Assembly (NCBI GenBank): GCA_016463765.1
Contig: JAEMQS010000034.1
Coordinates: 1-36,505 of the forward strand
From: Solirubrobacteraceae bacterium
Lineage (GTDB): Bacteria; Actinomycetota; Thermoleophilia; Solirubrobacterales; Solirubrobacteraceae
Reading direction: 5' to 3'
Length of the DNA: 36,505 nucleotides
Shown: positions 7,218 to 14,921 of the stretch, piece by piece
How the letters are laid out: the number at the start of each line of letters is the position of its first letter
How positions within the stretch are numbered: the first letter of the stretch is position 1
Program-made: the position numbers and the translations under genes
The notes under the pieces: model-generated
Told to the model about the DNA's origin: nothing
Seen by the model: the letters and a program-made list of their open reading frames with translations, nothing else
Database searches by the model: none

Positions 7218-8591
7218 ATGACTTCTGTCCCTGCTGAGATCTTCAAGGCCTACGACGTCCGGGGCGTCTACCCGGACCAGATCGATGGCGATATCGCCGA
7301 GCGCATCGGCCGCGCCTTCGCCCGCGTGCTCGCGGACCTCGCCGGCAAGCCGACGACCGAGATCCGGGTCGGCCTGGGGCGCGACATGCGCCTGTCGGCT
7401 CCCGAGCTCGCCGCGCGGTACCGCGACGGCATGATGGCCGAGGGCGCGACCGTGCTCGACGCCGGCCAGGTCGGCACCGAGATGCTCTATTTCCTCGTCG
7501 GCTCGCGCGAGCTCGACGGTGGTCTGATGTGCACGGCGTCGCACAATCCGGCGAAGTACACGGGCGCGAAGCTCGTCAAGCAGGGCGCGATCGCGCTCAG
7601 CGGCGACTCCGGCATCCAGGAGGTCCGCCGGATCGCGCAGGGTGAGCTGGGCGAGCCGGTGGGCGGTGGGTCGTTCGAGGAGGTCGACATCGCCGACGAG
7701 TTCCGCGAGGCGGCCCTGAAGTTCATCGACCCGGCGAACGTCAAGCCCGGGATGAAGATCGTCGCCGATGGCGGCAACGGTCAGGCCGGACCCATGGTCG
7801 GCCCGCTGCTCGAGCGCCTGAAGCTCGACGTCAGCGCGCACTACTGGACGCCGGACGGGACGTTCCCCGACCACGAGCCCAACCCGCTGCTGCCCGAGAA
7901 CCGCCAGTTCATCATGGACAAGGTGGTCGAGGAGGGCGCGGAGCTCGGCATCGCGTGGGACGGCGACGCCGACCGCTGCTTCTTCATCGACGACACCGGC
8001 GCGTTCGTCGACGGCGACTTCCTCACCGCGCTGCTCGCGCAGTCGCTCCTCAAGCGCAATCCCGGCGCCACGATCCTGTACGACGCGCGCGCCAGCCGGG
8101 CCGTCGCGGACATCGTCGAGGCGGCCGGCGGAAAGGCCGAGATCAACCGGGTCGGCCACGCGTTCTTCAAGACGCGCATGCAGAAGGAGGGCTCGCTGTT
8201 CGGTGGCGAGGTCTCCGGGCACTACTACTTCCGCGACTTCTACTGCGCGGACAGCGGCACCATCCCGGCGCTGCTGATCCTCGAGCTGCTGTCGGTCGAG
8301 GGCAAGAAGCTCTCCGAGCTGCTCGAGCCGCTGCGGTCGAAGTACTTCATCAGCGGTGAGATCAACAGCGAGGTCACGGACGCCGACGCGAAGATCGCCG
8401 AGATCGAGTCGACGTACGCCGACGGGACCATCACCCACGTCGACGGCGTGTCGGTGGACTACGACGACTGGCACTTCAACGTGCGCAAGTCGAACACCGA
8501 GCCGCTGCTGCGGCTGACGCTCGAGTCGCTCGTGTCCCAGGAGGACATGGAGCGCCGCCGCGACGAGGTGCTGGGCCTCATCCGCGCGTGA
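7218..8591 (+). CDS. manB: Phosphomannomutase/phosphoglucomutase
   Basis: A 457-residue alpha-D-phosphohexomutase that interconverts hexose 6- and 1-phosphates through a phosphoserine enzyme, supplying sugar-1-phosphates for nucleotide sugars. The four domain signatures are present: the TASHNP loop with catalytic Ser108, the metal loop DGDADR, the sugar-binding GGEVSGH, and the phosphate-binding RKSNTEPLLR. The N-terminal IFKAYDVRGVYPDQI is typical of the dual mannose/glucose enzymes. ATG 7218 is preferred over an in-frame start at 7188 because of family length and the -10-like element at 7204. It overlaps the next gene as GTGA. The adjacent epimerase could use products of this enzyme. Confidence 0.93.
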   Translation: MTSVPAEIFKAYDVRGVYPDQIDGDIAERIGRAFARVLADLAGKPTTEIRVGLGRDMRLSAPELAARYRDGMMAEGATVLDAGQVGTEMLYFLVGSRELDGGLMCTASHNPAKYTGAKLVKQGAIALSGDSGIQEVRRIAQGELGEPVGGGSFEEVDIADEFREAALKFIDPANVKPGMKIVADGGNGQAGPMVGPLLERLKLDVSAHYWTPDGTFPDHEPNPLLPENRQFIMDKVVEEGAELGIAWDGDADRCFFIDDTGAFVDGDFLTALLAQSLLKRNPGATILYDARASRAVADIVEAAGGKAEINRVGHAFFKTRMQKEGSLFGGEVSGHYYFRDFYCADSGTIPALLILELLSVEGKKLSELLEPLRSKYFISGEINSEVTDADAKIAEIESTYADGTITHVDGVSVDYDDWHFNVRKSNTEPLLRLTLESLVSQEDMERRRDEVLGLIRA

Positions 8592-9610
8592 GCGACCAGG
8601 TCGACCCGGAGGTGCTGCTGGCACGGGCGGCCGAGGCGGGCATCCACCGCCTGGCGCTGCCCACGCCGTTCGCGGTCGGCCGGATCAACACGTACCTCAT
8701 CGAGGACGACCCCCTGACGCTCGTCGACGCCGGCCCGAACTCGGGCAAGGCGCTCGACGAACTCGAACAGCTGCTGGCTGAGCGCGGGCACAAGGTCGAG
8801 GACCTCGAGCTCCTGGTCATCACCCACCAGCACCTCGACCACCTGGGGCTGACGAACATCCTCCAGCGCCGCTCGGGGGCCGACGTCGCGGCGCTCGAGG
8901 GTCTCGTGCCGTGGGCGGCGGACTACTCCGCCGCCATGGAGGCCGAGGACGCCTACGCCGAGCACCTCATGGCCCGCCACGGCATTCCCGAGGACCTGCG
9001 CTACGCGCTGCGGGCCGTGTCGTACGTGTTCCGCGGGTGGGGCGCGTCGGCCACCGTCACGCATCCGCTCACGCCGGGGACGACGCTCGACCTGCGCGAC
9101 CGGTCGCTGGAGATCAGCCACCGGCCCGGCCACTCGCCGTCGGACACGATCTTCCACGACCGCGAGCGCAAGATCCTGCTGTCGGCCGACCACCTCATCG
9201 AGCGGATCTCGTCGATCGCGCTGCTGACCCCGCCGATGGATGACCTCAACCCGGCCGAGCGCCCGAAGCCGCTGCTGCAGTACATGGAGTCGCTGGCGGC
9301 GACGCGGGAGATGACCGACGTGGAGCTCGTCCTCACCGGCCACGGCCATCCGATCAGCGACCCGGTGGCGATCATCGACGAGCGCTTCGCGATGTACGAC
9401 AAGCGCGCGGGGAAGATCCACCGGCTGCTGGAGAAGGCCGGCGAGCCGCAGAGCGCCTACGACCTGGCGCAGTCGATGTGGGGCAACGTCGCGGTGACCC
9501 AGGCGTACCTCACGCTGTCCGAGGTGCTGGGGCACATCGACATCCTGGTGCGCGATGCGCGCGTCGTCGAAGAGGACGACGGCGAGGTCGTGCGGTACCG
9601 CGTGGCCTAG
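8588..9610 (+). CDS. MBL-fold metallo-hydrolase
   Basis: A 340-residue metallo-beta-lactamase-fold protein. The metal-binding motif THQHLDHLG, the later His in SHRPGHSPSD, the Asp in LLSADHLI and the C-terminal His in LTGHGHPI are all visible, so a two-metal site is expected. The last 90 residues (from about HRLLEKAGEPQSAYDL) look like a winged-helix-like C-terminal domain, as in the LACTB2/glyoxalase-II-like group. The substrate is unknown; thioester or phosphodiester hydrolysis is possible. The start is GTG within a GTGA overlap with manB, so the two are coupled. Its stop shares the CTAG at 9607-9610 with the convergent rpiB stop. Confidence 0.88.
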   Translation: MSDQVDPEVLLARAAEAGIHRLALPTPFAVGRINTYLIEDDPLTLVDAGPNSGKALDELEQLLAERGHKVEDLELLVITHQHLDHLGLTNILQRRSGADVAALEGLVPWAADYSAAMEAEDAYAEHLMARHGIPEDLRYALRAVSYVFRGWGASATVTHPLTPGTTLDLRDRSLEISHRPGHSPSDTIFHDRERKILLSADHLIERISSIALLTPPMDDLNPAERPKPLLQYMESLAATREMTDVELVLTGHGHPISDPVAIIDERFAMYDKRAGKIHRLLEKAGEPQSAYDLAQSMWGNVAVTQAYLTLSEVLGHIDILVRDARVVEEDDGEVVRYRVA

Positions 9611-10050
9611 GAGCCGATCTCGTCGAGGTGGGCGATGTTCGCCCGGTCGTCGTCCTCGGTGCTGGGCGCTGTGGCGAACCAGGCGTCGAGCATCTCCTCC
9701 AGCGCGGCCTGGCTGGTCAGGCGCAGGCTCAGGGCCAGGACGTTGGCGTCGTTCCACTGCCGTGCGCCCGCGGCGGTCTGGGCGTCGGCGCAGAGCGCTG
9801 CGCGGATGCCCGGGACCTTGTTCGCCGCGATCGACGCCCCGGTGCCCGTCCAGCAGCAGATGACGGCCTGGTCGGCGCGGCCGTCGGCGACGTCGCGGGC
9901 GGCGGCCTCGCTGGCCCACGCCCAGTCGTCGCGCTCGTCGGGATTCAGCGCCCCGTGCGCCGCGACGACGTCGTGGCCGCGCTCGCGCAGCGCGGCGGCG
10001 AGCGCGGGTGCGATCCCGGTGTCCTCGTCGGCGGCGATGGCGATCCGCAT
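9607..10050 (-). CDS. rpiB: Ribose-5-phosphate isomerase B (RpiB/LacAB family)
   Basis: A 147-residue RpiB-type sugar-phosphate isomerase that interconverts ribose 5-phosphate and ribulose 5-phosphate. The hallmark CWTGTGASIAANKVPGIRAAL is present, with the catalytic-position Cys66 as in the E. coli enzyme. The N-terminal MRIAIAADEDTG fits the family. The gene is convergent with the MBL gene and both stops fall in one CTAG. Upstream, an IS481-family insertion begins 16 bp before the start codon, so whatever promoter lay further upstream has been moved about 1 kb away. Related isomerases act on other sugar phosphates, so the substrate is probable rather than certain. Confidence 0.88.
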   Translation of the reverse strand: MRIAIAADEDTGIAPALAAALRERGHDVVAAHGALNPDERDDWAWASEAAARDVADGRADQAVICCWTGTGASIAANKVPGIRAALCADAQTAAGARQWNDANVLALSLRLTSQAALEEMLDAWFATAPSTEDDDRANIAHLDEIGS

Positions 10051-10058
10051 CGGCGCGC

Positions 10059-10064
10059 AGCCTA
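10059..10064 (-). promoter_or_regulatory. Possible -10 element of rpiB next to the IS insertion
   Basis: TAGGCT on the minus strand lies 8 nt before the rpiB ATG, the spacing seen at other leaderless starts here. Four of its bases (10061-10064) belong to the target sequence duplicated by the IS, so the hexamer survived insertion while everything upstream was replaced by the IS end. Weak on its own. Confidence 0.25.
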
Positions 10065-10066
10065 GC
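10061..10066. repeat. Left copy of IS481-family target-site duplication
   Basis: CCTAGC, identical to 11102-11107 on the other side of the element. It fits the NCTAGN target known for IS481 and IS1002 of Bordetella. Confidence 0.9.
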
Positions 10067-10090
10067 TGTAGTTCCTGAGCACGTTGTTCA
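10067..10090 (+). repeat. Left terminal inverted repeat of the IS
   Basis: Starts TGTAGTTCCTGAGCA and ends GTTGTTCA. It pairs with 11078-11101 at 20 of 24 positions. Confidence 0.93.
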
Positions 10091-10151
10091 TCCGGACCTC
10101 CTTGGAGGCTGGCGGTTGTCTAGGCCCCAGTCCCAAGGAGTTCCGGATGAG
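10087..10151 (+). promoter_or_regulatory. Hairpin that would hide the transposase ribosome-binding site and start
   Basis: TCCGGACCTCCTTGG (10091-10105) is complementary to CCAAGGAGTTCCGGA (10133-10147) with one mismatch. Pairing extends outward through 10088/10150 and a wobble at 10087/10151, around a 27-nt loop. The right arm holds the Shine-Dalgarno AAGGAG (10135-10140) and the ATG at 10147. A transcript entering from outside would fold and block translation, while one started inside the loop would not. Such protection is known for IS10 and IS50; here it is inferred. Confidence 0.55.
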
Positions 10152-11106
10152 GTTGCACGCTAACGCGCGGCTCAGTCCGATCGGCCGTCGTCTTCTGGTT
10201 GATCGGGTTGAGCGAGATGGGCAGAGCATCGAGGCGGTCTCAGAGTCGCTGGGGATCAGCTGCCGGACCGCGAGCAAGTGGCTTGCCCGATGGCGAGCCG
10301 AGGGCGAGTTCGGGCTGCTGGATCGCAGCTCGGCTCCGAAGGTCATCGCCAACCGGACCGACGAGCGGACGGTCGAAACGATCGCCGCGCTTCGCAGGCT
10401 CAGGTTCACCGGGCCGGAGATCTCCGAGACGCTGGGAATGCCGCTCTCGACGGTGTCGGGGATCCTGACGCGGATCGGGATGGGCCGCCTCGGACGGCTC
10501 GGTCTGGAGCCGGCAGAGCGCTACGAACGCAGCGTTCCGGGCGAGTTGATCCACATCGACGTCAAGAAGCTCGGCCGGATCTCTCGGCCCGGACATCGCG
10601 TCCTGGGCGGCCAAACGGCCCGCGCCGCGCGCGGCTATCACCGCAAGCGCCACAGCCTGGGCTGGGAGTACGTGCACGTCGCGATCGACGACGCGACCCG
10701 CCTGGCCTACGTCGAGGTCCTCAAAGACGAGAAGGCGACGACCGCGATTGCGTTCCTCAGACGCGCTGTCCGGTTCTTCGACAGCCACGGGATGAAGGTC
10801 TGCGAGCTGCTGACCGACAACGGCTCGGCCTATCGCGCGAAGGTCCACGCGATCGCCTGCAAGACGCTCGGGATCAAGCACCGCCGAACCCGGCCTTACC
10901 GCCCACAGACCAACGGCAAAGCCGAGCGGTTCATCCGGACCATGCTCAGCGGCTGGGCCTACGGCGCGCTCTACCGCGACTCACACGAACGCACCGCCGC
11001 CCTTGACGGCTGGCTCTATCGCTACAACCATCACCGCCGACACGCAGGCATCGGGCGACAGACACCCATCACCCGCCTGAACAACCTGCTCGGGACTTAC
11101 ACCTAG
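10147..11106 (+). CDS. IS481-family transposase
   Basis: A 319-residue DDE transposase. Residues 1-100 hold helix-turn-helix regions (SIEAVSESLGISCRTASKWLARW and a second one around PEISETLGMPLSTVSGILTRIG). The RNase H-like catalytic core follows, with the first Asp in GELIHIDVKKLG, the second in LLTDNGSAYRA, and the Glu in TNGKAERFIRTM, so the DDE triad is complete. The C-terminal NHHRRHAGIGRQTPITRLNNLL is typical of the family. ATG 10147 is chosen because AAGGAG lies 6 nt upstream; upstream in-frame codons fall in the terminal repeat. The last codon pair is ACC TAG, and the TAG belongs to the host target duplication. Confidence 0.95.
   Translation: MRLHANARLSPIGRRLLVDRVERDGQSIEAVSESLGISCRTASKWLARWRAEGEFGLLDRSSAPKVIANRTDERTVETIAALRRLRFTGPEISETLGMPLSTVSGILTRIGMGRLGRLGLEPAERYERSVPGELIHIDVKKLGRISRPGHRVLGGQTARAARGYHRKRHSLGWEYVHVAIDDATRLAYVEVLKDEKATTAIAFLRRAVRFFDSHGMKVCELLTDNGSAYRAKVHAIACKTLGIKHRRTRPYRPQTNGKAERFIRTMLSGWAYGALYRDSHERTAALDGWLYRYNHHRRHAGIGRQTPITRLNNLLGTYT
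11078..11101 (-). repeat. Right terminal inverted repeat of the IS
   Basis: On the minus strand it begins TGTAAGTCCCGAGCA and ends GTTGTTCA, matching the left end at 20 of 24 positions. It lies within the last codons of the transposase. Confidence 0.93.
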
Positions 11107-11107
11107 C
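11102..11107. repeat. Right copy of the target-site duplication, supplying the transposase stop
   Basis: CCTAGC, identical to 10061-10066. Positions 11104-11106 (TAG) are the transposase stop codon. Confidence 0.9.
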
Positions 11108-11183
11108 CGCCACATCGGGTCGCCAGGCGGGGACATATGACCCGGTTGCCGACCGAATGCGCGTCGGCGGCCGGTGGCGGGGG

Positions 11184-11189
11184 TATCGT
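11184..11189 (+). promoter_or_regulatory. Probable -10 element of the proline-catabolic operon (leaderless)
   Basis: TATCGT lies 6 nt before the ATG at 11196. There is no Shine-Dalgarno in the gap and no clear -35. Confidence 0.4.
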
Positions 11190-11195
11190 CGAGCC

Positions 11196-12542
11196 ATGCC
11201 GGGCGCCGCGCCGCCGCCGGAGACCGAGGTCGTCGCGATCGGTCGCGAGATCGCCGCCGCGCTGCCCGCGCCCGGCCGCCATCCGGTGCAGGCCATCGAC
11301 ACCCGCGCGATGGACCTCACCTCGCGCGATGCCGAACTGAAGGCCGCGCTGTTTCGCTTCGTCGACGTGGTGCCCGCGTGCCGGTCGGTCGACGACCTCG
11401 CCGCGCACCTCGTCGGATTCCTGGGCGAGGTCGACTCGCAGACGCCGCCGCTGCGCGCCGCGATGAAGATGGGCGACAGCCGCGCCGGGCGGGCGGCGCT
11501 CGGGACCGCCGCGGCGGCCGGGGTCAAGCACATGGCGCGGCGCTTCATTGTCGCGGAGGACCCCGGCGCGGCGCGCCGGACACTGCGGCGGCTCTGGCGT
11601 GACGGCACCTCCGCGTCGGTCGACCTTCTCGGCGAGGCCACCGTCACGACCGCCGAGGCCGACCGGTACGCCGCACGATGCGGCGAGGCGCTCGACGCGC
11701 TCACGGCCATCTACGGCGACGTGCCCGCCCGCCCCCGGCTCGAACGCGACGGGGTCGGCGCCCTGCCCCGCGCGAACCTCTCGGTGAAGGTCAGTGCGCT
11801 CACGCCGCTGCTGAAGCCCGACGCGCCGGCGATGGGCCAGCGCGACGCCGCGCCCCGCCTGCGCGAGCTCCTACGCCACGCCCGCGACACGGGCGCGCAC
11901 CTGCACGTCGACATGGAGTCCTACGACTCGCGCGAGGCGATCACCGACCTGGTCATCGACGTGCTCAGCGAGGACGAGTTCCGCGACGGTCCCTCGGCGG
12001 GCATGGTCCTCCAGGCCTACCTGCGCGACGGCGGCGAGCTGCTCGACCGCGTCCTGGCCTGGTCGGCCGCCCACGAGCGCACCCCGCCCTTGACGATCCG
12101 CCTGGTCAAGGGCGCGTACTGGGATCACGAGTTCGTCGAGGCCCGCCAGCACGGGTGGGAGCCGCCGGTCTGGGAGCACAAGGCCGAGTCGGACCGCAGC
12201 TTCGAGGCCCTGACCCTGCGGCTGCTCGACGCGCGGCCTGCGGTGCGCGTCGCCATCGCGTCGCACAACCTGCGCAGCGTCGCGCATGCCATCGCCGCCA
12301 ACCGCGCGAGCGGCGGCGACGACGCCGGCCTCGAGCTCCAGGTCCTGCGCGGCCTGGGCGACGACCTCGGGCACGCGCTCGCCCAGCTCGGCCACCGCGT
12401 CCGCGTCTACTGCCCCGTGGGCGACCTCGTCGCGGGCATGGCGTACCTCGTCCGCCGGCTGCTGGAGAACACGAGCAACGAGAGCTTCCTGGCCGAACAG
12501 GCGCGAGGCGCCGCGCTCGACGACCTGCTGGCGGCGCCGTGA
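11196..12542 (+). CDS. Proline dehydrogenase (PutA-type domain as a separate protein)
   Basis: A 448-residue FAD enzyme that oxidises proline to 1-pyrroline-5-carboxylate. The barrel signatures match the PRODH domain of PutA more than small monofunctional enzymes: NLSVKVSAL, HVDMESYDSRE, LQAYLRDG, RLVKGAYWDHE, ASHNLRSV, and the C-terminal YLVRRLLENTSNESF that binds proline. Residues 1-110 form a helical arm region. ATG 11196 is chosen over an upstream in-frame start because TATCGT lies 6 nt before it. It overlaps the P5C dehydrogenase gene as GTGA, so the two consecutive enzymes are co-translated. The IS lies just upstream, beyond the likely promoter. Electrons probably go to the membrane quinone pool, as known for the family. 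Confidence 0.92.
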   Translation: MPGAAPPPETEVVAIGREIAAALPAPGRHPVQAIDTRAMDLTSRDAELKAALFRFVDVVPACRSVDDLAAHLVGFLGEVDSQTPPLRAAMKMGDSRAGRAALGTAAAAGVKHMARRFIVAEDPGAARRTLRRLWRDGTSASVDLLGEATVTTAEADRYAARCGEALDALTAIYGDVPARPRLERDGVGALPRANLSVKVSALTPLLKPDAPAMGQRDAAPRLRELLRHARDTGAHLHVDMESYDSREAITDLVIDVLSEDEFRDGPSAGMVLQAYLRDGGELLDRVLAWSAAHERTPPLTIRLVKGAYWDHEFVEARQHGWEPPVWEHKAESDRSFEALTLRLLDARPAVRVAIASHNLRSVAHAIAANRASGGDDAGLELQVLRGLGDDLGHALAQLGHRVRVYCPVGDLVAGMAYLVRRLLENTSNESFLAEQARGAALDDLLAAP

Positions 12543-14110
12543 GTCCGCTCGAGCCCTTCCGCAACGAACCGCTCGCCGAGCTGCGGCGTGGCACCGAGCG
12601 CGCCCGGCTCGACGACGCGCTCGCGCTGCTCGACGCCCGCCTGCCGCTGCGCGTCCCGGTGTGGGTCGGGACCGACCGACGCGAGGGCGACGCGCTGCCG
12701 TCCACCGACCCGGGCGCCCCCGACCGCGTCGTCGCCCTCGCTGCGCGCGCGACGACCGGCGATGTCGACGCCGCAGTGGCCGCCGCGCGTGGCGCGTTCC
12801 CCGCGTGGGCGGCGACACCGGTCAACGAGCGGGCCGACGCTCTCGTCGGCGCAGCCGCGTGGATGCGCGGCCGGCGGGCCGAGCTCGCCGCCCTCTGCGT
12901 GCGCGAGTGCGGCAAGCCGTGGGCCGAGGCCGACGCCGACGTCGCCGAGGCCATCGACTTCTTCGAGTACTACGCCCGCGGGGCCATCGCGCTGGCCAAG
13001 CGCCCGCCCCAGCTCGTCCAGGTCCCGGGCGAGCGCAACACGCTGCGCTACGCGCCCCGGGGCGTGTGCGCCGTCATCGCGCCCTGGAACTTCCCGCTCG
13101 CGATCCCCGCCGGCATGGTCGCCGCGGCCCTCGCCACCGGGAACACGGCGGTGCTCAAGCCCGCCGAGCAGGCGCCGGGGTGCGGCCTGATGGTCGTCGA
13201 GGCGCTGCGCGCGGGTGGCGTTCCCGCCGGGGCCCTCGCGCTGCTGCCGGGCGAGGGCGACGCCGGTGCCGCGCTGGCCGAGCACCCGGACGTCACGACC
13301 ATCGCGTTCACCGGGTCGGGCGCCGTCGGGCTCGGGCTCCTGCGCGCCGCGGCCGCCAAGCCGCCCCGGGCGGGCAGCCTCACCCGGGTCGTCGCCGAGA
13401 TGGGCGGCAAGAACTGCGTCCTGGTCGACGCCGACGCCGATCTCGACGACGCCGTCCCCGCCATCGTCCATTCCGCCTTCGCGTACGCCGGGCAGAAGTG
13501 TTCGGCCGCGTCGCGCGTGCTCGTCCACGAGGCCGCGGCCGACGCGCTGCTGGAGCGTCTCGCGGGCGCTGTCGAGGTCCTCCCCGTCGGCCAGCCATCC
13601 GAGCACGGCACGGTCGCGGGTCCCGTCATCGAGCGTGAGGCCCAGGAGCGCGTCGCGCGTTACGCCGCGCTCGCGGCGGACACCGGCCGCGTCGTCACCA
13701 CGCGTGCCGCCCCGGCGGGCGGCTGGTTCGCGCCGCCCACGGTGGTGACCGATCTGCCCGCCGACCACCCCGTCCTGCACGACGAGATCTTCGGCCCGGT
13801 GCTCGCCGTCGAGGCTGTCCGCGACCTCGACGAGGCGATGGACCGCGTCGACGCCCTCCCCTTCGCGCTCACCGGCGGGCTGTTCGCGCGCAACCCCCGG
13901 ACGATCGAGCGCGTGACGGCCCGGTCACCCGTGGGCAACCTCTACGTCAACCGTGGCATCACGGGCGCGATGGTCGGGCGCCAGCCGTTCGGCGGCAACC
14001 GCCTGTCCGGCACCGGCACGAAGGCGGGCGGCCCGGACTACCTCCTGCAGTTCGTCGAGCCGCGCGTCGTCACCGAGAACACGATGCGCCACGGGCTGGT
14101 CGTCGACTGA
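12539..14110 (+). CDS. pruA: 1-pyrroline-5-carboxylate (glutamate semialdehyde) dehydrogenase
   Basis: A 523-residue aldehyde dehydrogenase that oxidises glutamate semialdehyde to glutamate with NAD(P). Motifs seen: the cofactor-binding APWNFPLAIP and KPAEQAPG, the FTGSG loop, the general-base region VVAEMGGKN, the catalytic Cys321 in GQKCSAASRV, EIFGPVLAV, and the C-terminal QPFGGNRLSGTGTKAGG typical of P5C dehydrogenases. The frame is open far upstream, but the start is the GTG in the GTGA overlap with proline dehydrogenase. Together the pair is about the size of a minimal PutA. Its last 41 bp overlap the convergent SRPBCC gene. Confidence 0.92.
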   Translation: MSPLEPFRNEPLAELRRGTERARLDDALALLDARLPLRVPVWVGTDRREGDALPSTDPGAPDRVVALAARATTGDVDAAVAAARGAFPAWAATPVNERADALVGAAAWMRGRRAELAALCVRECGKPWAEADADVAEAIDFFEYYARGAIALAKRPPQLVQVPGERNTLRYAPRGVCAVIAPWNFPLAIPAGMVAAALATGNTAVLKPAEQAPGCGLMVVEALRAGGVPAGALALLPGEGDAGAALAEHPDVTTIAFTGSGAVGLGLLRAAAAKPPRAGSLTRVVAEMGGKNCVLVDADADLDDAVPAIVHSAFAYAGQKCSAASRVLVHEAAADALLERLAGAVEVLPVGQPSEHGTVAGPVIEREAQERVARYAALAADTGRVVTTRAAPAGGWFAPPTVVTDLPADHPVLHDEIFGPVLAVEAVRDLDEAMDRVDALPFALTGGLFARNPRTIERVTARSPVGNLYVNRGITGAMVGRQPFGGNRLSGTGTKAGGPDYLLQFVEPRVVTENTMRHGLVVD

Positions 14111-14816
14111 CCTGTCGAGCGTCGCGGTCGCCGAGCCGGCGATGGTGAACGGTGCGCTCCTCGGACGGACGTGCAACCCGCCGTCGCAGCTCCCGGAACT
14201 GCTTCGTCTGCATGACCCAGTGAGCCGGGTCCCAGAACACCACGTTGCTGATCCACACCACCCAAGCCGGGTGCCCGCGGCCGCGGGAGCGCACCAGCAT
14301 CCGCGTCCGGCCACCGGGCACCCGTTCGAGGCAGAAGCCCCAGGTGCTGTCGCTGAAACACCGGGGCGGGCGACCGACAGGATCGAACGGTGCTCCGGCC
14401 AGCGACAGGGACGCACGCAACACCAGGACGTACGGCTCCTCACAACGCACCACGTCGAACCACGCCGTCCCGTCCGGGCGCGACACGATGCGCGAGCCGA
14501 CTCGGAGGTCCTGCCACTCCGGATGGATGACCTCGGCGCTCGGACGACCACCATCGTCGAGTCGGTCCCAGCTGTAGAACCCGGCGCGTTCACACCCCAT
14601 CTGCGCGAGCCACGGCCACACCACCTCCGGCGGCGCGTCCAGGGTCACCGCCATGGTCCCGCCACCGCGGGCGCCGGGGACCACGTCGTCGCCCGGAAGC
14701 ACCCGCGTCCGCTCCGACGGCGTGGCGCCCCAGTTCAGCATCGCGCGGCGGCTCACCCTCAGCGTGAGCGCGATCATGACGAGCGACACGATGCGCGCGG
14801 GTGGGGTGCGTCCCAT
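14070..14816 (-). CDS. SRPBCC-family (START-like) protein
   Basis: A protein of about 248 residues with a START/Bet v 1-like ligand-binding domain. Visible family features are NWGATPSER and LPGDDVV before the domain, then MAVTLDAPPEVVWPWLAQMG, AGFYSWDRLDD, HPEWQDLRVGS and the later GRTRMLVRSRGRG. A hydrophobic stretch near the N-terminus (ARIVSLVMIALTL) may anchor it. ATG 14816 is preferred over the longer frame start at 14909 because the extra residues look like noncoding sequence. The ligand is unknown. The last 40 residues after HWVMQTKQFRELRRRV are not domain-like and overlap the end of the P5C dehydrogenase gene on the other strand. Confidence 0.72.
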   Translation of the reverse strand: MGRTPPARIVSLVMIALTLRVSRRAMLNWGATPSERTRVLPGDDVVPGARGGGTMAVTLDAPPEVVWPWLAQMGCERAGFYSWDRLDDGGRPSAEVIHPEWQDLRVGSRIVSRPDGTAWFDVVRCEEPYVLVLRASLSLAGAPFDPVGRPPRCFSDSTWGFCLERVPGGRTRMLVRSRGRGHPAWVVWISNVVFWDPAHWVMQTKQFRELRRRVARPSEERTVHHRRLGDRDARQVSRRPARGASCSR

Positions 14817-14921
14817 GCCCAGAGATCGAATCGACGGCCCGCCCCCGGCGCATCGGGGCTCGACCGTGAGCCTGGTGCGGGTCGCTACGGAGCGCAGGCG
14901 CGCGCTCACCGTCGAACCGAC

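Larger units (their letters stand above)
10067..11101 (+). mobile_element. Complete IS481-family insertion sequence, 1035 bp
   Basis: The element is bounded by 24-bp terminal inverted repeats that match at 20 positions and begin TGTA, flanked by a perfect 6-bp duplication CCTAGC. It contains one transposase gene reading rightwards. It sits between rpiB and the proline dehydrogenase gene. The perfect target duplication, matching ends and unbroken transposase suggest a recent and possibly still active insertion. The transposase stop codon lies just outside the right end, in the duplicated target. Confidence 0.95.

Noticed and set aside
11678..12538. Upstream extension of the P5C dehydrogenase frame
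   Set aside because: This part lies wholly inside the proline dehydrogenase gene in another frame and gives Arg/Pro/Ala-rich sequence; the GTGA overlap start is better.
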